The notes below the pieces were generated by a model. That model saw only the letters and a list, made by a program, of their open reading frames with translations. It was not told the DNA's origin and did not search any database. From contig PLWQ01000025.1 of NCBI GenBank assembly GCA_003165595.1, positions 137,548 to 201,547 on the forward strand: a DNA stretch of 64,000 nucleotides, read 5' to 3'. This document shows positions 1 to 7,582 of this stretch, piece after piece. The stretch's first letter is position 1, and each line of letters begins with the position of its first letter. Position numbers and translations under genes: made by a program. Source of the DNA: Fibrobacterota bacterium (GTDB lineage: Bacteria; Fibrobacterota; Chitinivibrionia; Chitinivibrionales; FEN-1185).

Positions 1-366
1 TAGATGCATGGATGTGAGAGATGGTTGATGAGTTGATGGGTTGACTTGCCGTCGTGCGGATGCGTACGCTCGGCGCTCTGGAATAATTCGTGGCGGACTT
101 TCAATCTCTACCTAGAGGTCTTTGTCCACTACTTGCAACGTTGTCGGTTCTCTTGATTTTTGCGTTAGGGGCGACTGCAAGCCCGCCGGAGCGGGTTGCC
201 GGCCGACCCTCGCCGAAGGCGACCAGGGCGGACCGGCAACGAGGCTTCAGCCGAGCTGGAGCCGGAGCGCCGGAGGCGCGGAGACCACCGCCGCAGGCGG
301 CCCGAAGGGCGCGAAGCGTGAACGAGAACCGACCCGAGCGCAGCGAGGGGAACGCCCATTTTATCT
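1..366. other. Left-edge intergenic stretch without a convincing gene
   Basis: No reading frame here looks like a protein: candidate frames on both strands are rich in Arg, Ala, Gly and Pro, as expected from GC-rich noncoding DNA. The right half carries the hairpin cluster described separately at 210-318. The stretch lies just downstream of the stop codon of the minus-strand glycosyltransferase ending at 367, so it may contain its 3' untranslated region. Confidence 0.5.
210..318. repeat. Cluster of five GNA-loop mini-hairpins
   Basis: Five short perfect inverted repeats follow one another, each closed by a three-base GNA loop: TCGCC-GAA-GGCGA (210-222), GCGCC-GGA-GGCGC (267-279), CCGCC-GCA-GGCGG (288-300), GCCC-GAA-GGGC (300-310) and CGC-GAA-GCG (310-318). 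GNA triloops closed by C-G pairs are known to make unusually stable DNA mini-hairpins. The role is unknown; transcript 3'-end protection, termination of the minus-strand operon or a dispersed repeat family are all possible. Confidence 0.55.
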
Positions 367-1701
367 TCATGACTTAATCTTCTCACTCACCTGCTTCATC
401 AGTTCATCAAACCGCGCGAGCTGCGGAAGTGCGGGGTACAGACTGCGGTATTTTTTGTAAAGCGCCGACGCCTCGCGCTGCTGCCCTTTCTCCACCATCT
501 GCGTCACGCGCTCGACAAGCTCGTAGAGGTCCGGCACCGCCAGTGCTTCGGGGGACACCGGTTGCGACGAAGAGCGCTGCGCAACCACCTGGCCGTATTT
601 TTCCAGGGTGATGTCGGCGCTCTTCTCCCAGGTGAATCCTTGGGCGCGCTCTTGCAGGCCCGCTGGTTTTCCCTTGTCGTACGCTTCGAGGATCGCGGCG
701 CGGATGGAACGAAAATCGTCAGGTGCGCAGTAGTAGCACGTTTCACCGAGGTAATCCGGTATACAGCCCCACGACGAGGCCACCACCGTACAGCCGTAAC
801 GGGCGGCCTCTATGGTCACGAGTCCCGGCAGTTCGTACCAGCTCGGGAGGCAATGTACCCGCGCCGACTTGAACGCCGACAGGAGCAGTTCGTCGCTCAG
901 CCTGCCCGTAAAAATGGTTCTGCCTTTTCTCTTGTACCTGTCGCACAAGGCCCTGTAGGCGGGCATGTACGTGAAGCCGCCGTCGGCAAACACCACCGGA
1001 ATGTCGTCGTCTTCCAGGGCCCGTAGCAGCATGAGCTGGTTCTTGCGCATTTCGACCCGCGCCACAAACAGCACAAAGTCCCGTACGCCGAAGTGTTTAC
1101 AAAAGAGATCCTGGTCCGGGTCGAGGTTCTTGATGGTGGAGCCGAACGGCACCGGCGAGATCCGCACGTCCGGATACAGGGTCCTTATGAACCGCTCCTC
1201 GGTGACGCCGCAGGGAAAGATCATGTCGGCGTTCACCACGGTCCAGGGCGCGGTGTACACCGGCGCCGGAGGAACCGATTTCAACAGGCCTAGTGCCTGA
1301 TCAAAGAAATTCTTGTTCTGGCCCGTCTCGAGATACTTCGTGAATATCCGGACTGTTGCGTCGGCCCTGTTGCTGTACAGGGGAAAATCCTCCTGCAGGG
1401 AGGTTACGACAACAGGCACCTTCTGCGCGGCGGCATTGCGCGCGAAAGCATCCGTCACGTGCTGCAGGGTGAGGTTGAACAAATGAACAATTTCGTACGA
1501 AGAAACATCTACGGCCGGATCGCTCGAAAAATCCACGGTCACGCCGCGGCTGCGCAGCTGCTCCTGCAGCCGGTTCATTACCGTGGTGTCGCCGCCCGGC
1601 ATGGTATAGGCGTTGGAGCGGTTCATAAAGAGCACGCGCTTCACGCCCCGGGGCGGCGATTGCGGGCCGGCTGGTCTGTTTTGTAAAGACTGTGTTTCCA
1701 T
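367..1701 (-). CDS. Glycosyltransferase family 4 (GT-B fold)
   Basis: Predicted cytoplasmic glycosyltransferase that moves a sugar from a nucleotide sugar onto a growing glycan. The N-terminal half starts with an MxRSNAY/GGDTTVM acceptor-side loop. The C-terminal half has the GT4 donor site, with PSWYELPGLVTIEAA followed by GCTVVASSWG and a GET..Y..PDD stretch. About 70 residues beyond the core end in a charged helical tail. I chose the ATG at 1701 (444 aa) because the longer frame runs 59 Arg/Pro-rich residues into the upstream glycosyltransferase. It is the last gene of a minus-strand group, 29 bp after its neighbour. Donor and acceptor cannot be told from sequence. Confidence 0.85.
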   Translation of the reverse strand: METQSLQNRPAGPQSPPRGVKRVLFMNRSNAYTMPGGDTTVMNRLQEQLRSRGVTVDFSSDPAVDVSSYEIVHLFNLTLQHVTDAFARNAAAQKVPVVVTSLQEDFPLYSNRADATVRIFTKYLETGQNKNFFDQALGLLKSVPPAPVYTAPWTVVNADMIFPCGVTEERFIRTLYPDVRISPVPFGSTIKNLDPDQDLFCKHFGVRDFVLFVARVEMRKNQLMLLRALEDDDIPVVFADGGFTYMPAYRALCDRYKRKGRTIFTGRLSDELLLSAFKSARVHCLPSWYELPGLVTIEAARYGCTVVASSWGCIPDYLGETCYYCAPDDFRSIRAAILEAYDKGKPAGLQERAQGFTWEKSADITLEKYGQVVAQRSSSQPVSPEALAVPDLYELVERVTQMVEKGQQREASALYKKYRSLYPALPQLARFDELMKQVSEKIKS

Positions 1702-1730
1702 GGGTGTGGCCTGTGGGCGCAAAACCGGCC

Positions 1731-2492
1731 CTATGCAATGACGCCCGTCTGGATGTTTCCCCGCAGATCGTAACTCATGCCGCCCTTGTAGGTTGCCCGG
1801 TCGGGGCGGCCGCTCGCGCAGGATGCGGGCAATTCCGCTTTGTACTTGTCGAGGAACTTCTGGCCGAACTCGCGCCACTGGGCGTTCATGTTGCCGCCGG
1901 AGAAATGCTTGAGCATAATGTCCCAGGTAACAACGAGCCGGTGCGTGCGCCGTATCTGCATGCAGATGTCGAGGTCGTAGAAGTGAAATCCGGGAAACGT
2001 GGCGTCGTCGAAACGGACGTGGTCAAACAGGCGCCTGGGGATCGCGAAAAACAGCCCGTCGGCAGCCACCACCTCGGCATCGGCCTTGTCCCACGAGAAT
2101 ACCGTGAGCACGAAAAGCTGGGCATTGTTTACCTCGTGGATCACCCTGCCCCGGATAAACGGCTGGCCAGCCGAAATCCACGCGCAGTTGTCCGCGAACA
2201 GGTACTGGGTGCCGGCGACTCCCACAAGGCCGAGCCGGTCATCGGCCGAGAATTTCGCGTTGAGCACGTTTCCCCAACCGGGCTCCATAAAAAAGCAGTC
2301 TTCGTGGACAAACACGAGCAGATCGCCGCGCGCCTCGGCAACACCCTTGTTGTAGGCCGCGCAAATGCCGTAGGCGCCCGCCGTATTATCGATGCAAACG
2401 TACTCGTAATCGCAGCCGATTGTCTTGGCAACGTTGCGGCGGTGGAGGTCCCACGCGGAAGGCTGTCTGGAGCAGACGATAACGCTTATCAT
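1731..2492 (-). CDS. Glycosyltransferase family 2-like protein
   Basis: 253-aa GT-A fold transferase. The N-terminus has a VIVCSRQ strand, a YVCIDNT segment in the nucleotide-binding position, and NKGVAEARGDLLVFVHEDCFF. HED sits where GT2 enzymes carry the metal-binding DxD. A VTWDIMLKHFSGG stretch near the C-terminus fits the later part of the domain. No membrane segment is visible, so it is probably soluble or peripheral. It lies between a methyltransferase and a GT4 enzyme on the same strand, suggesting one glycan-assembly operon. The sugar used is unknown. Confidence 0.8.
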   Translation of the reverse strand: MISVIVCSRQPSAWDLHRRNVAKTIGCDYEYVCIDNTAGAYGICAAYNKGVAEARGDLLVFVHEDCFFMEPGWGNVLNAKFSADDRLGLVGVAGTQYLFADNCAWISAGQPFIRGRVIHEVNNAQLFVLTVFSWDKADAEVVAADGLFFAIPRRLFDHVRFDDATFPGFHFYDLDICMQIRRTHRLVVTWDIMLKHFSGGNMNAQWREFGQKFLDKYKAELPASCASGRPDRATYKGGMSYDLRGNIQTGVIA

Positions 2493-2565
2493 GCCCTGGC
2501 GCCTGGTGAAAGGGGGATACGCCGCCCGGCCCGCCTGCGGCCGTATCTTCGGAGAATAACCGCGA

Positions 2566-3315
2566 CTACTTCTTCTTCATCACCAGGTAGTCCTGATACG
2601 GTTTGGGAAATTGCGGCTGTCCCACATTCCAATTGCCGTATTCAACGAACGTTTTTTCAAACCCGGCTTTCTCGTACAGTTGCAGAACGTCGTTTTCATT
2701 ATGCGCGATCATTTTCTCCGGCGTGTCGCGGTTGAACGCAAGGCTCTTCTGTTCCGGGCGCGCCGGCGCATAGGTGATGGGTTGACCGCCGATGTTTATC
2801 GTCATGTTTTCGCGCAGAAGGAAAAACGTTGCAAAAAGTCTGCCGTCCTTGCGCAGTATGCGGGAAATTTCCCGGAGGTAATTGTTGACATCAGGCAAGA
2901 ACATATGCGTAAACAGGGAAACGGCAAGCACAAAAGAAAACTGGTTGTCCGGAAATGGAAACCGGAAGGTATTTGCCTGTATGGAACCAGCCTTGTTGTA
3001 TTCACCCGAATAGACGTCCACGTGGAGGAACTTGCACTGAGGGTATTTCCGGGCGATATTCGCGTTGCTCCAGTCAATGAGGGGTTTCAGGTTGTCGAGC
3101 CCCACATACTGTCCGCCCGACAGATACTCGGCAATGTGGATGGCGACCCTGCCGCAGCCGCAGCCGATGTCGAGGACCGAATCGGCCGGCGTGAGTCCGC
3201 CGAGTTTGACAAGCCTGTTGAACTCGTACTGTCCCCACATCACGTAAGATTCCTCTTCGTAGAACGGCCCGACGCCCAGCCGGATATCCAGGGGCGGAAT
3301 GAGACTTGGATCCAT
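2566..3315 (-). CDS. Class I SAM-dependent methyltransferase
   Basis: 249-aa Rossmann-fold methyltransferase. Motif I is VLDIGCGCGRVA, followed by YVGLDN as the acidic ribose-binding strand; FSFVLAVSLFTHM is the post-II strand, and the YLREISRILRKDGRLFATFFLL block is typical of the methyltransferase-11/25 group. I placed the start at the ATG at 3315 because the 32 residues before it (Arg-rich) are not protein-like. Neighbouring glycosyltransferases and two more methyltransferase-like genes suggest it methylates a sugar or lipid carrier in a surface glycan. The acceptor is inferred from context only. Confidence 0.82.
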   Translation of the reverse strand: MDPSLIPPLDIRLGVGPFYEEESYVMWGQYEFNRLVKLGGLTPADSVLDIGCGCGRVAIHIAEYLSGGQYVGLDNLKPLIDWSNANIARKYPQCKFLHVDVYSGEYNKAGSIQANTFRFPFPDNQFSFVLAVSLFTHMFLPDVNNYLREISRILRKDGRLFATFFLLRENMTINIGGQPITYAPARPEQKSLAFNRDTPEKMIAHNENDVLQLYEKAGFEKTFVEYGNWNVGQPQFPKPYQDYLVMKKK

Positions 3316-3474
3316 ATCGGTTCCTCTGAAAAGTGAAGTTGTGTTTCCTCTGCCGGCACCGCACGTGCCGACAACCGTACGTTCTATGACTCTCGTTCGA
3401 CGTTGCTTCAAGCTATACCCGGCAGCCGTGATGCACGGCCCGTCCTTTTGCCGAACAGCTCCGGGAAACCGTGT

Positions 3475-4335
3475 TTACGGGAGCAGAACGAGATTGCACC
3501 ATCGCACGCCGTCGTAGCGGGCAAACAATTCCGGAAATTGCTCAACCATGTTCTGCTTTGCCGTCCCGTCTTCCTTTAGTTCCACGAATGTCGAAAAGTT
3601 GCCCTTGACAATTGCCGCAATTTCCTCGCGGGGAATGCCGGACCGATCCAGGCCGTAGGGCCAGAATTCTATCACCCAGGGTATGGCGCGTCTGGCGAGC
3701 ACGTTTTGTGCGCCCTTCAAGACATGACCTTCGCTGCCCTGCGTATCCGACTTGATAAGCGCCACGTTTGAGATGTCGATGGACGACTTTTCCACCATTG
3801 CGTCAAGCGTGGCGCAGGTAACCGAAATGCGCCTGCGCATTGCCTCGTTGTAGCTGCCCGCGCCCGGGTCTTTGTACCGGACCCGGTGATCGCCGAAATT
3901 ATCGGCCGACAGCTCGAATTCGACCTCTCCCTGCCTGCTTCCGAGAGCGAGGTTGAACGGCTTGATGACGTTGCCGAGCTTGTTGATCTTTACGTTGTAG
4001 TCGAGCAGGTGAAAGTTGTTCGGGTCCGGCTCGAACGCGGCGATTGTTGTGAACCTGCCGTCGAGGGCAAGCGGAATGCTCGCGGTTCCGATGTTCGCGC
4101 CGATGTCGACAAAGCCGTGTTTTTGCGGGTCAAGGTGAACGTAGTCAAAGAAGCGCAGCATCTCACGGTATCCGTATTCCCCTTCGGCAAGCAGCGAATG
4201 GCCGATGTCGGTGTCTTTTATGTCAACCATGAAGTCGCCGTGGTTGGTTTCACATACAATGCGTTTCATGCGCAATTCGCCGGCGGCCTGCGCAATGAGG
4301 TTCAGAAGGTGTCTGCGTTGCTGAACATCCAGCAT
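3475..4335 (-). CDS. FkbM-family methyltransferase
   Basis: 286-aa protein with the FkbM order of motifs: FVDIGANIGTASIPLA (SAM site), AAFEPDPNNFHLLDYNV (acidic strand), then ALIKSDTQGSEGHVLKGAQ before a WVIEFWPYG strand. FkbM enzymes are O-methyltransferases common in polysaccharide and glycolipid loci, usually acting on sugar hydroxyls. The ATG at 4335 is preceded by GGAA at suitable spacing. It sits between another methyltransferase gene and an FkbM-like gene on the same strand, so several hydroxyls of one glycan may be methylated by this operon. Confidence 0.85.
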   Translation of the reverse strand: MLDVQQRRHLLNLIAQAAGELRMKRIVCETNHGDFMVDIKDTDIGHSLLAEGEYGYREMLRFFDYVHLDPQKHGFVDIGANIGTASIPLALDGRFTTIAAFEPDPNNFHLLDYNVKINKLGNVIKPFNLALGSRQGEVEFELSADNFGDHRVRYKDPGAGSYNEAMRRRISVTCATLDAMVEKSSIDISNVALIKSDTQGSEGHVLKGAQNVLARRAIPWVIEFWPYGLDRSGIPREEIAAIVKGNFSTFVELKEDGTAKQNMVEQFPELFARYDGVRWCNLVLLP

Positions 4336-4439
4336 GGTGGTTCCTTACGTTGTAATCGGAACCCCGCTCACCCCAAAAGGGCGCACCGGACAATGTGCCC
4401 CGTGGCGCTCCCTTAGGGAGATGGAGGGGAAAGTACTGT

Positions 4440-5396
4440 CTATGTCGTGACGTTCTCCGCAAGAGCCTGGCGCACCGTGACGTTTGCGCCGGTGGAGAGG
4501 TCGATCACCGGCATGTCGCCTATAACGGTTTTCCGTTCCGGAAAGGAAAGATAGGTAAGCCTGCCCGCCGGATCGACCGATTCGCGGAATTTGGCCCGCA
4601 CATAACCCTGTTCCGCAGAAAGGACGGGTAATCTACCCACCTTGTCTTTGCGAACGAAATAGGCGTTGTTGCCCTGGCTGTTCGACCCGACAAACGCATA
4701 GCCCTTCTTCTCCGCAAGCATGCAGAACGCGGCGATCGAGCAGCCGAAATACACCCCGGAATAATGCGCCTTGTGCCGCACGAACCGCGGATCGTAAGGA
4801 ATGGTGAGCGCCTTTTTCCAGCCCAGGGTGCTGTTGTATTCGGTGATGACGATAATCGGGTTCACGGCGGTAATGGCGTCCCAGATCCAGTAATCGTTGC
4901 CGTCCACGTCAATCGAGAGTATGCCGATTTCGTCCTTGTAGCCATTCTCCGAAATCAAGCTATTGATATTGTCCCGGTCGATAAAAGCGCAGACCGCGTT
5001 GAGTTCGTGGCGCCACCGAAGCACGTCCTGCTGGATAAACTGGACGTTCTCCCTGCTGCCGTCCATCACGAGTCCCGACCAGTTGTCGTTATATAAGAGG
5101 AACCGCGTGTTGGATTCGACATAGTTCTCCACGCCGAATTCCACGAAGGTCCGCCGCGACGGTGGAATGTCAATGGCGTGAATCAGGTACTGGATTATGC
5201 CATCGTCGCCGAACTGGGAATAGACCTTGAACTCGGCATCGCGGATGTCGTTGTATATGCCCTGCTGCCGTATCTGGTTGATAAGGGCTTTTGCGGAGAG
5301 GTGGAGGCCTGCGTCAACCTTGTTCTGGGCCTGGTTGAGCCGGATGAGAAGGTAAATGATCTGGTCGAGTTTGTTGTCCAGCGCAGGATCGCCCAT
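4440..5396 (-). CDS. FkbM-like methyltransferase, divergent
   Basis: About 318 aa. The core holds FGDDGIIQYLI, then FVEFGVENYVESNTRFLL where a SAM-binding glycine strand is expected, LVMDGSRENV, and IGILSIDVDGNDYWIWDAI, which resembles the FkbM DxxGxE/DVDG strand. The usual GxGxG loop is relaxed to FGVEN, so SAM binding is likely but not proven. Start taken at the ATG at 5396 (MGDPALDNK); a longer frame adds a weak 25-residue leader. It is the first gene of the minus-strand tailoring group and is divergent from the TMTC-like gene at 5669, with roughly 270 bp between them holding shared promoters. Confidence 0.7.
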   Translation of the reverse strand: MGDPALDNKLDQIIYLLIRLNQAQNKVDAGLHLSAKALINQIRQQGIYNDIRDAEFKVYSQFGDDGIIQYLIHAIDIPPSRRTFVEFGVENYVESNTRFLLYNDNWSGLVMDGSRENVQFIQQDVLRWRHELNAVCAFIDRDNINSLISENGYKDEIGILSIDVDGNDYWIWDAITAVNPIIVITEYNSTLGWKKALTIPYDPRFVRHKAHYSGVYFGCSIAAFCMLAEKKGYAFVGSNSQGNNAYFVRKDKVGRLPVLSAEQGYVRAKFRESVDPAGRLTYLSFPERKTVIGDMPVIDLSTGANVTVRQALAENVTT

Positions 5397-5668
5397 GAAT
5401 GGTCCTTGGTTGCGGAATTGTGCGGATATACCGGATGGCGCATCGGCGCCCGCCGTTCGCTTCTGAAACACGCACCTATTATTATATGTATCGGATATGC
5501 AAAAAAAAACATTAAAATGCCGCGCGTTGCCGGAGGTTGCGGCGTCGTACTCGTGGTCTGCTCGTTGGAGAAAATAGTATACTTGAGGTGCGCGCCCGGC
5601 TTTGGCGGCAAGCGCTTTCGACGCCGATTGCGTGTTTGCCCGACTTGATTTATGAGCTACGGCTCCTT

Positions 5669-7573
5669 ATGAACAAACGAAAGACGCTGTACGCAATTCT
5701 CTTTGTGCTGATCGTCTGCACGGGTTTTGCCTACTGGAAGATTGATAAATGCGACTTCGTAAGCATCGACGATCATCAGTACGTCTTGAAGAACCCGCAT
5801 GTTATGTCCGGTATCAACCGGCAGACGGTACTGTGGGCCTTCACCTCGTTTGAGGCTGCAAACTGGCATCCGCTTACCTGGTTGTCGCATGCCGTGGACT
5901 GCTCGCTCTACGGCAAGAGGCCGGCCGGCCACCATCTTACCAACCTTCTGCTGCACCTGATAAACACGCTGCTTCTATTCTTTGTTCTGCGAGTTATGAC
6001 CGGCTCGGTATGGCGTTGCGCTCTGGTTGCCGCATTGTTCGGCGTGCATCCGCTTCATGTTGAATCGGTTGCCTGGATTTCGGAGCGAAAAGACGTGCTC
6101 AGCACGATGTTCATGTTTCTGTCGTTGCTTTGCTATGCGCGATACGCCGCGCGGCGCTCGGCCGGTTCCTATGCAGGATCGCTCGCGTTTTTCTGCTGCG
6201 GGCTTCTTTCGAAGCCCATGATAGTGACGCTTCCCTTTCTCCTGCTGCTGCTCGATTTCTGGCCCCTGCGGAGATTGGCAAGGCGCCGTGATCCGTCGGG
6301 TTCCCCGGCAACAGCGTCGCCTTTCGCATCCGTTAATCTCAAGTTTCTTCTGGCGGAGAAAATTCCATTTATCGCGCTGTCGGCTGCTTCGTGCGTCGTG
6401 ACCGTCATTGCCCAGCGCATCGGCGACGCTATCGTAAAAACCAACGAACTGTCGCTAGCCGACAGGCTTGGCAATGCAGTCGTGTCCTATGCAACCTATT
6501 TCCAAAAGACGTTCTGGCCGTCGCATCTTGCCTTCTTTTATCCGATTCCTCGCCATGTATCACTGCTGCAGGCAATTGTTGCAATTGCCGTTCTTGTCGC
6601 TGTTTCGTTGCTCGCTGTGATGCTCTGGCGAAAGCGGCCCTACCTGCTCACCGGATGGCTGTGGTTTCTGGGAACCCTGGTTCCCGCCATAGGGATCGTG
6701 CAGGTCGGATCTCAGGCAATGGCCGACCGGTATACCTATGTCCCGATCGTAGGCCTGTTTATTGCCGCAACATGGTTGCTGTACGATATGAGCAGATGTA
6801 GCAGGCTTGTTCGAATCATTGCAACCGCCGGCTGCATCGCCGTTGTCTGCGCACTAGCGCTGCGGACGCGCGTCGAGTGCGGCTATTGGAAAAGCGATAA
6901 TACGCTTGCAAATCGCGCTTTGGCCGTCACGAAAGACAATTTTTTCGCCTACGGCATCAAGGGCAATTACCTCATGGATTCGCTCCGGTACGACGAAGCA
7001 GCCGACTGTTTCCGCAGGTCGCTTGCATTGCGGCCCACGCAAACATCGCCCCGGGTCAATATAGGCCTGATTCTTCTTAGACAAGGAAAGCCGCGCGACG
7101 CCATCGATGCCTTTAACGGTGTATTTTCGCTGGATTCCAACAACACGCTGGCAAACCTCGATTGCGGCAACGCCTACGGTATGCTGGGCGATACGCAGTC
7201 GGCAATCAGGTGCTACCGGCGGGCCATCGCGGTGGATCCGAAGTTTTCCGCAGCCTTGCACAATCTCGGCGTCACCTACGCCTCAATGCACGACTACCCC
7301 GATTGCCGGCGCTGCTTGCGGGATGCCGTTGCCGTCAATCCCGAAGACGCCGAATCGTTTCTGGCGCTCGGGAAGTGCACCCTGCTCGGTAACGAGCCGG
7401 TCGAGGCTATCTCGTGGTTTCGAAAGTCCCTGTTGCTGGCTCCCCGTCATTCCGATACGCACCGGCAGTTGGCGGCGGCATTTGAAGCTTGCGGCAGGAA
7501 AGATTCGGCCCGGATCGAGAATGCCGTTGCGGATTCGCTGGCGTTGCTTGACAAGAAAAACTCAAAACCGTAG
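5669..7573 (+). CDS. TMTC-like membrane O-glycosyltransferase with C-terminal TPRs (first copy)
   Basis: 634-aa integral membrane protein. It resembles the TMTC family (GT105 type, GT-C fold), which O-mannosylates proteins from a polyprenyl-phosphate sugar donor. An N-terminal membrane helix is followed by a SIDDHQYVLKNP loop with the paired Asp expected in the catalytic first outer loop, then NWHPLTWLSHAVD and HPLHVESVAWISERKDVL, the family's most conserved block. Many hydrophobic segments run to about residue 420. TPR units follow, with NPEDAESFLALGKCTLLGNEPVEAI as one clear repeat. The start is the ATG at 5669; upstream codons are Arg-rich. A close paralogue begins 10 bp downstream. Confidence 0.8.
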   Translation: MNKRKTLYAILFVLIVCTGFAYWKIDKCDFVSIDDHQYVLKNPHVMSGINRQTVLWAFTSFEAANWHPLTWLSHAVDCSLYGKRPAGHHLTNLLLHLINTLLLFFVLRVMTGSVWRCALVAALFGVHPLHVESVAWISERKDVLSTMFMFLSLLCYARYAARRSAGSYAGSLAFFCCGLLSKPMIVTLPFLLLLLDFWPLRRLARRRDPSGSPATASPFASVNLKFLLAEKIPFIALSAASCVVTVIAQRIGDAIVKTNELSLADRLGNAVVSYATYFQKTFWPSHLAFFYPIPRHVSLLQAIVAIAVLVAVSLLAVMLWRKRPYLLTGWLWFLGTLVPAIGIVQVGSQAMADRYTYVPIVGLFIAATWLLYDMSRCSRLVRIIATAGCIAVVCALALRTRVECGYWKSDNTLANRALAVTKDNFFAYGIKGNYLMDSLRYDEAADCFRRSLALRPTQTSPRVNIGLILLRQGKPRDAIDAFNGVFSLDSNNTLANLDCGNAYGMLGDTQSAIRCYRRAIAVDPKFSAALHNLGVTYASMHDYPDCRRCLRDAVAVNPEDAESFLALGKCTLLGNEPVEAISWFRKSLLLAPRHSDTHRQLAAAFEACGRKDSARIENAVADSLALLDKKNSKP

Positions 7574-7582
7574 CAGGCGCCC

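Noticed and set aside
1692-2735. Long plus-strand open frame of 347 codons
   Set aside because: It is antisense to the GT2 gene at 1731-2492, with Arg/Val-rich, motif-free translation. The minus strand has clear GT2 motifs.
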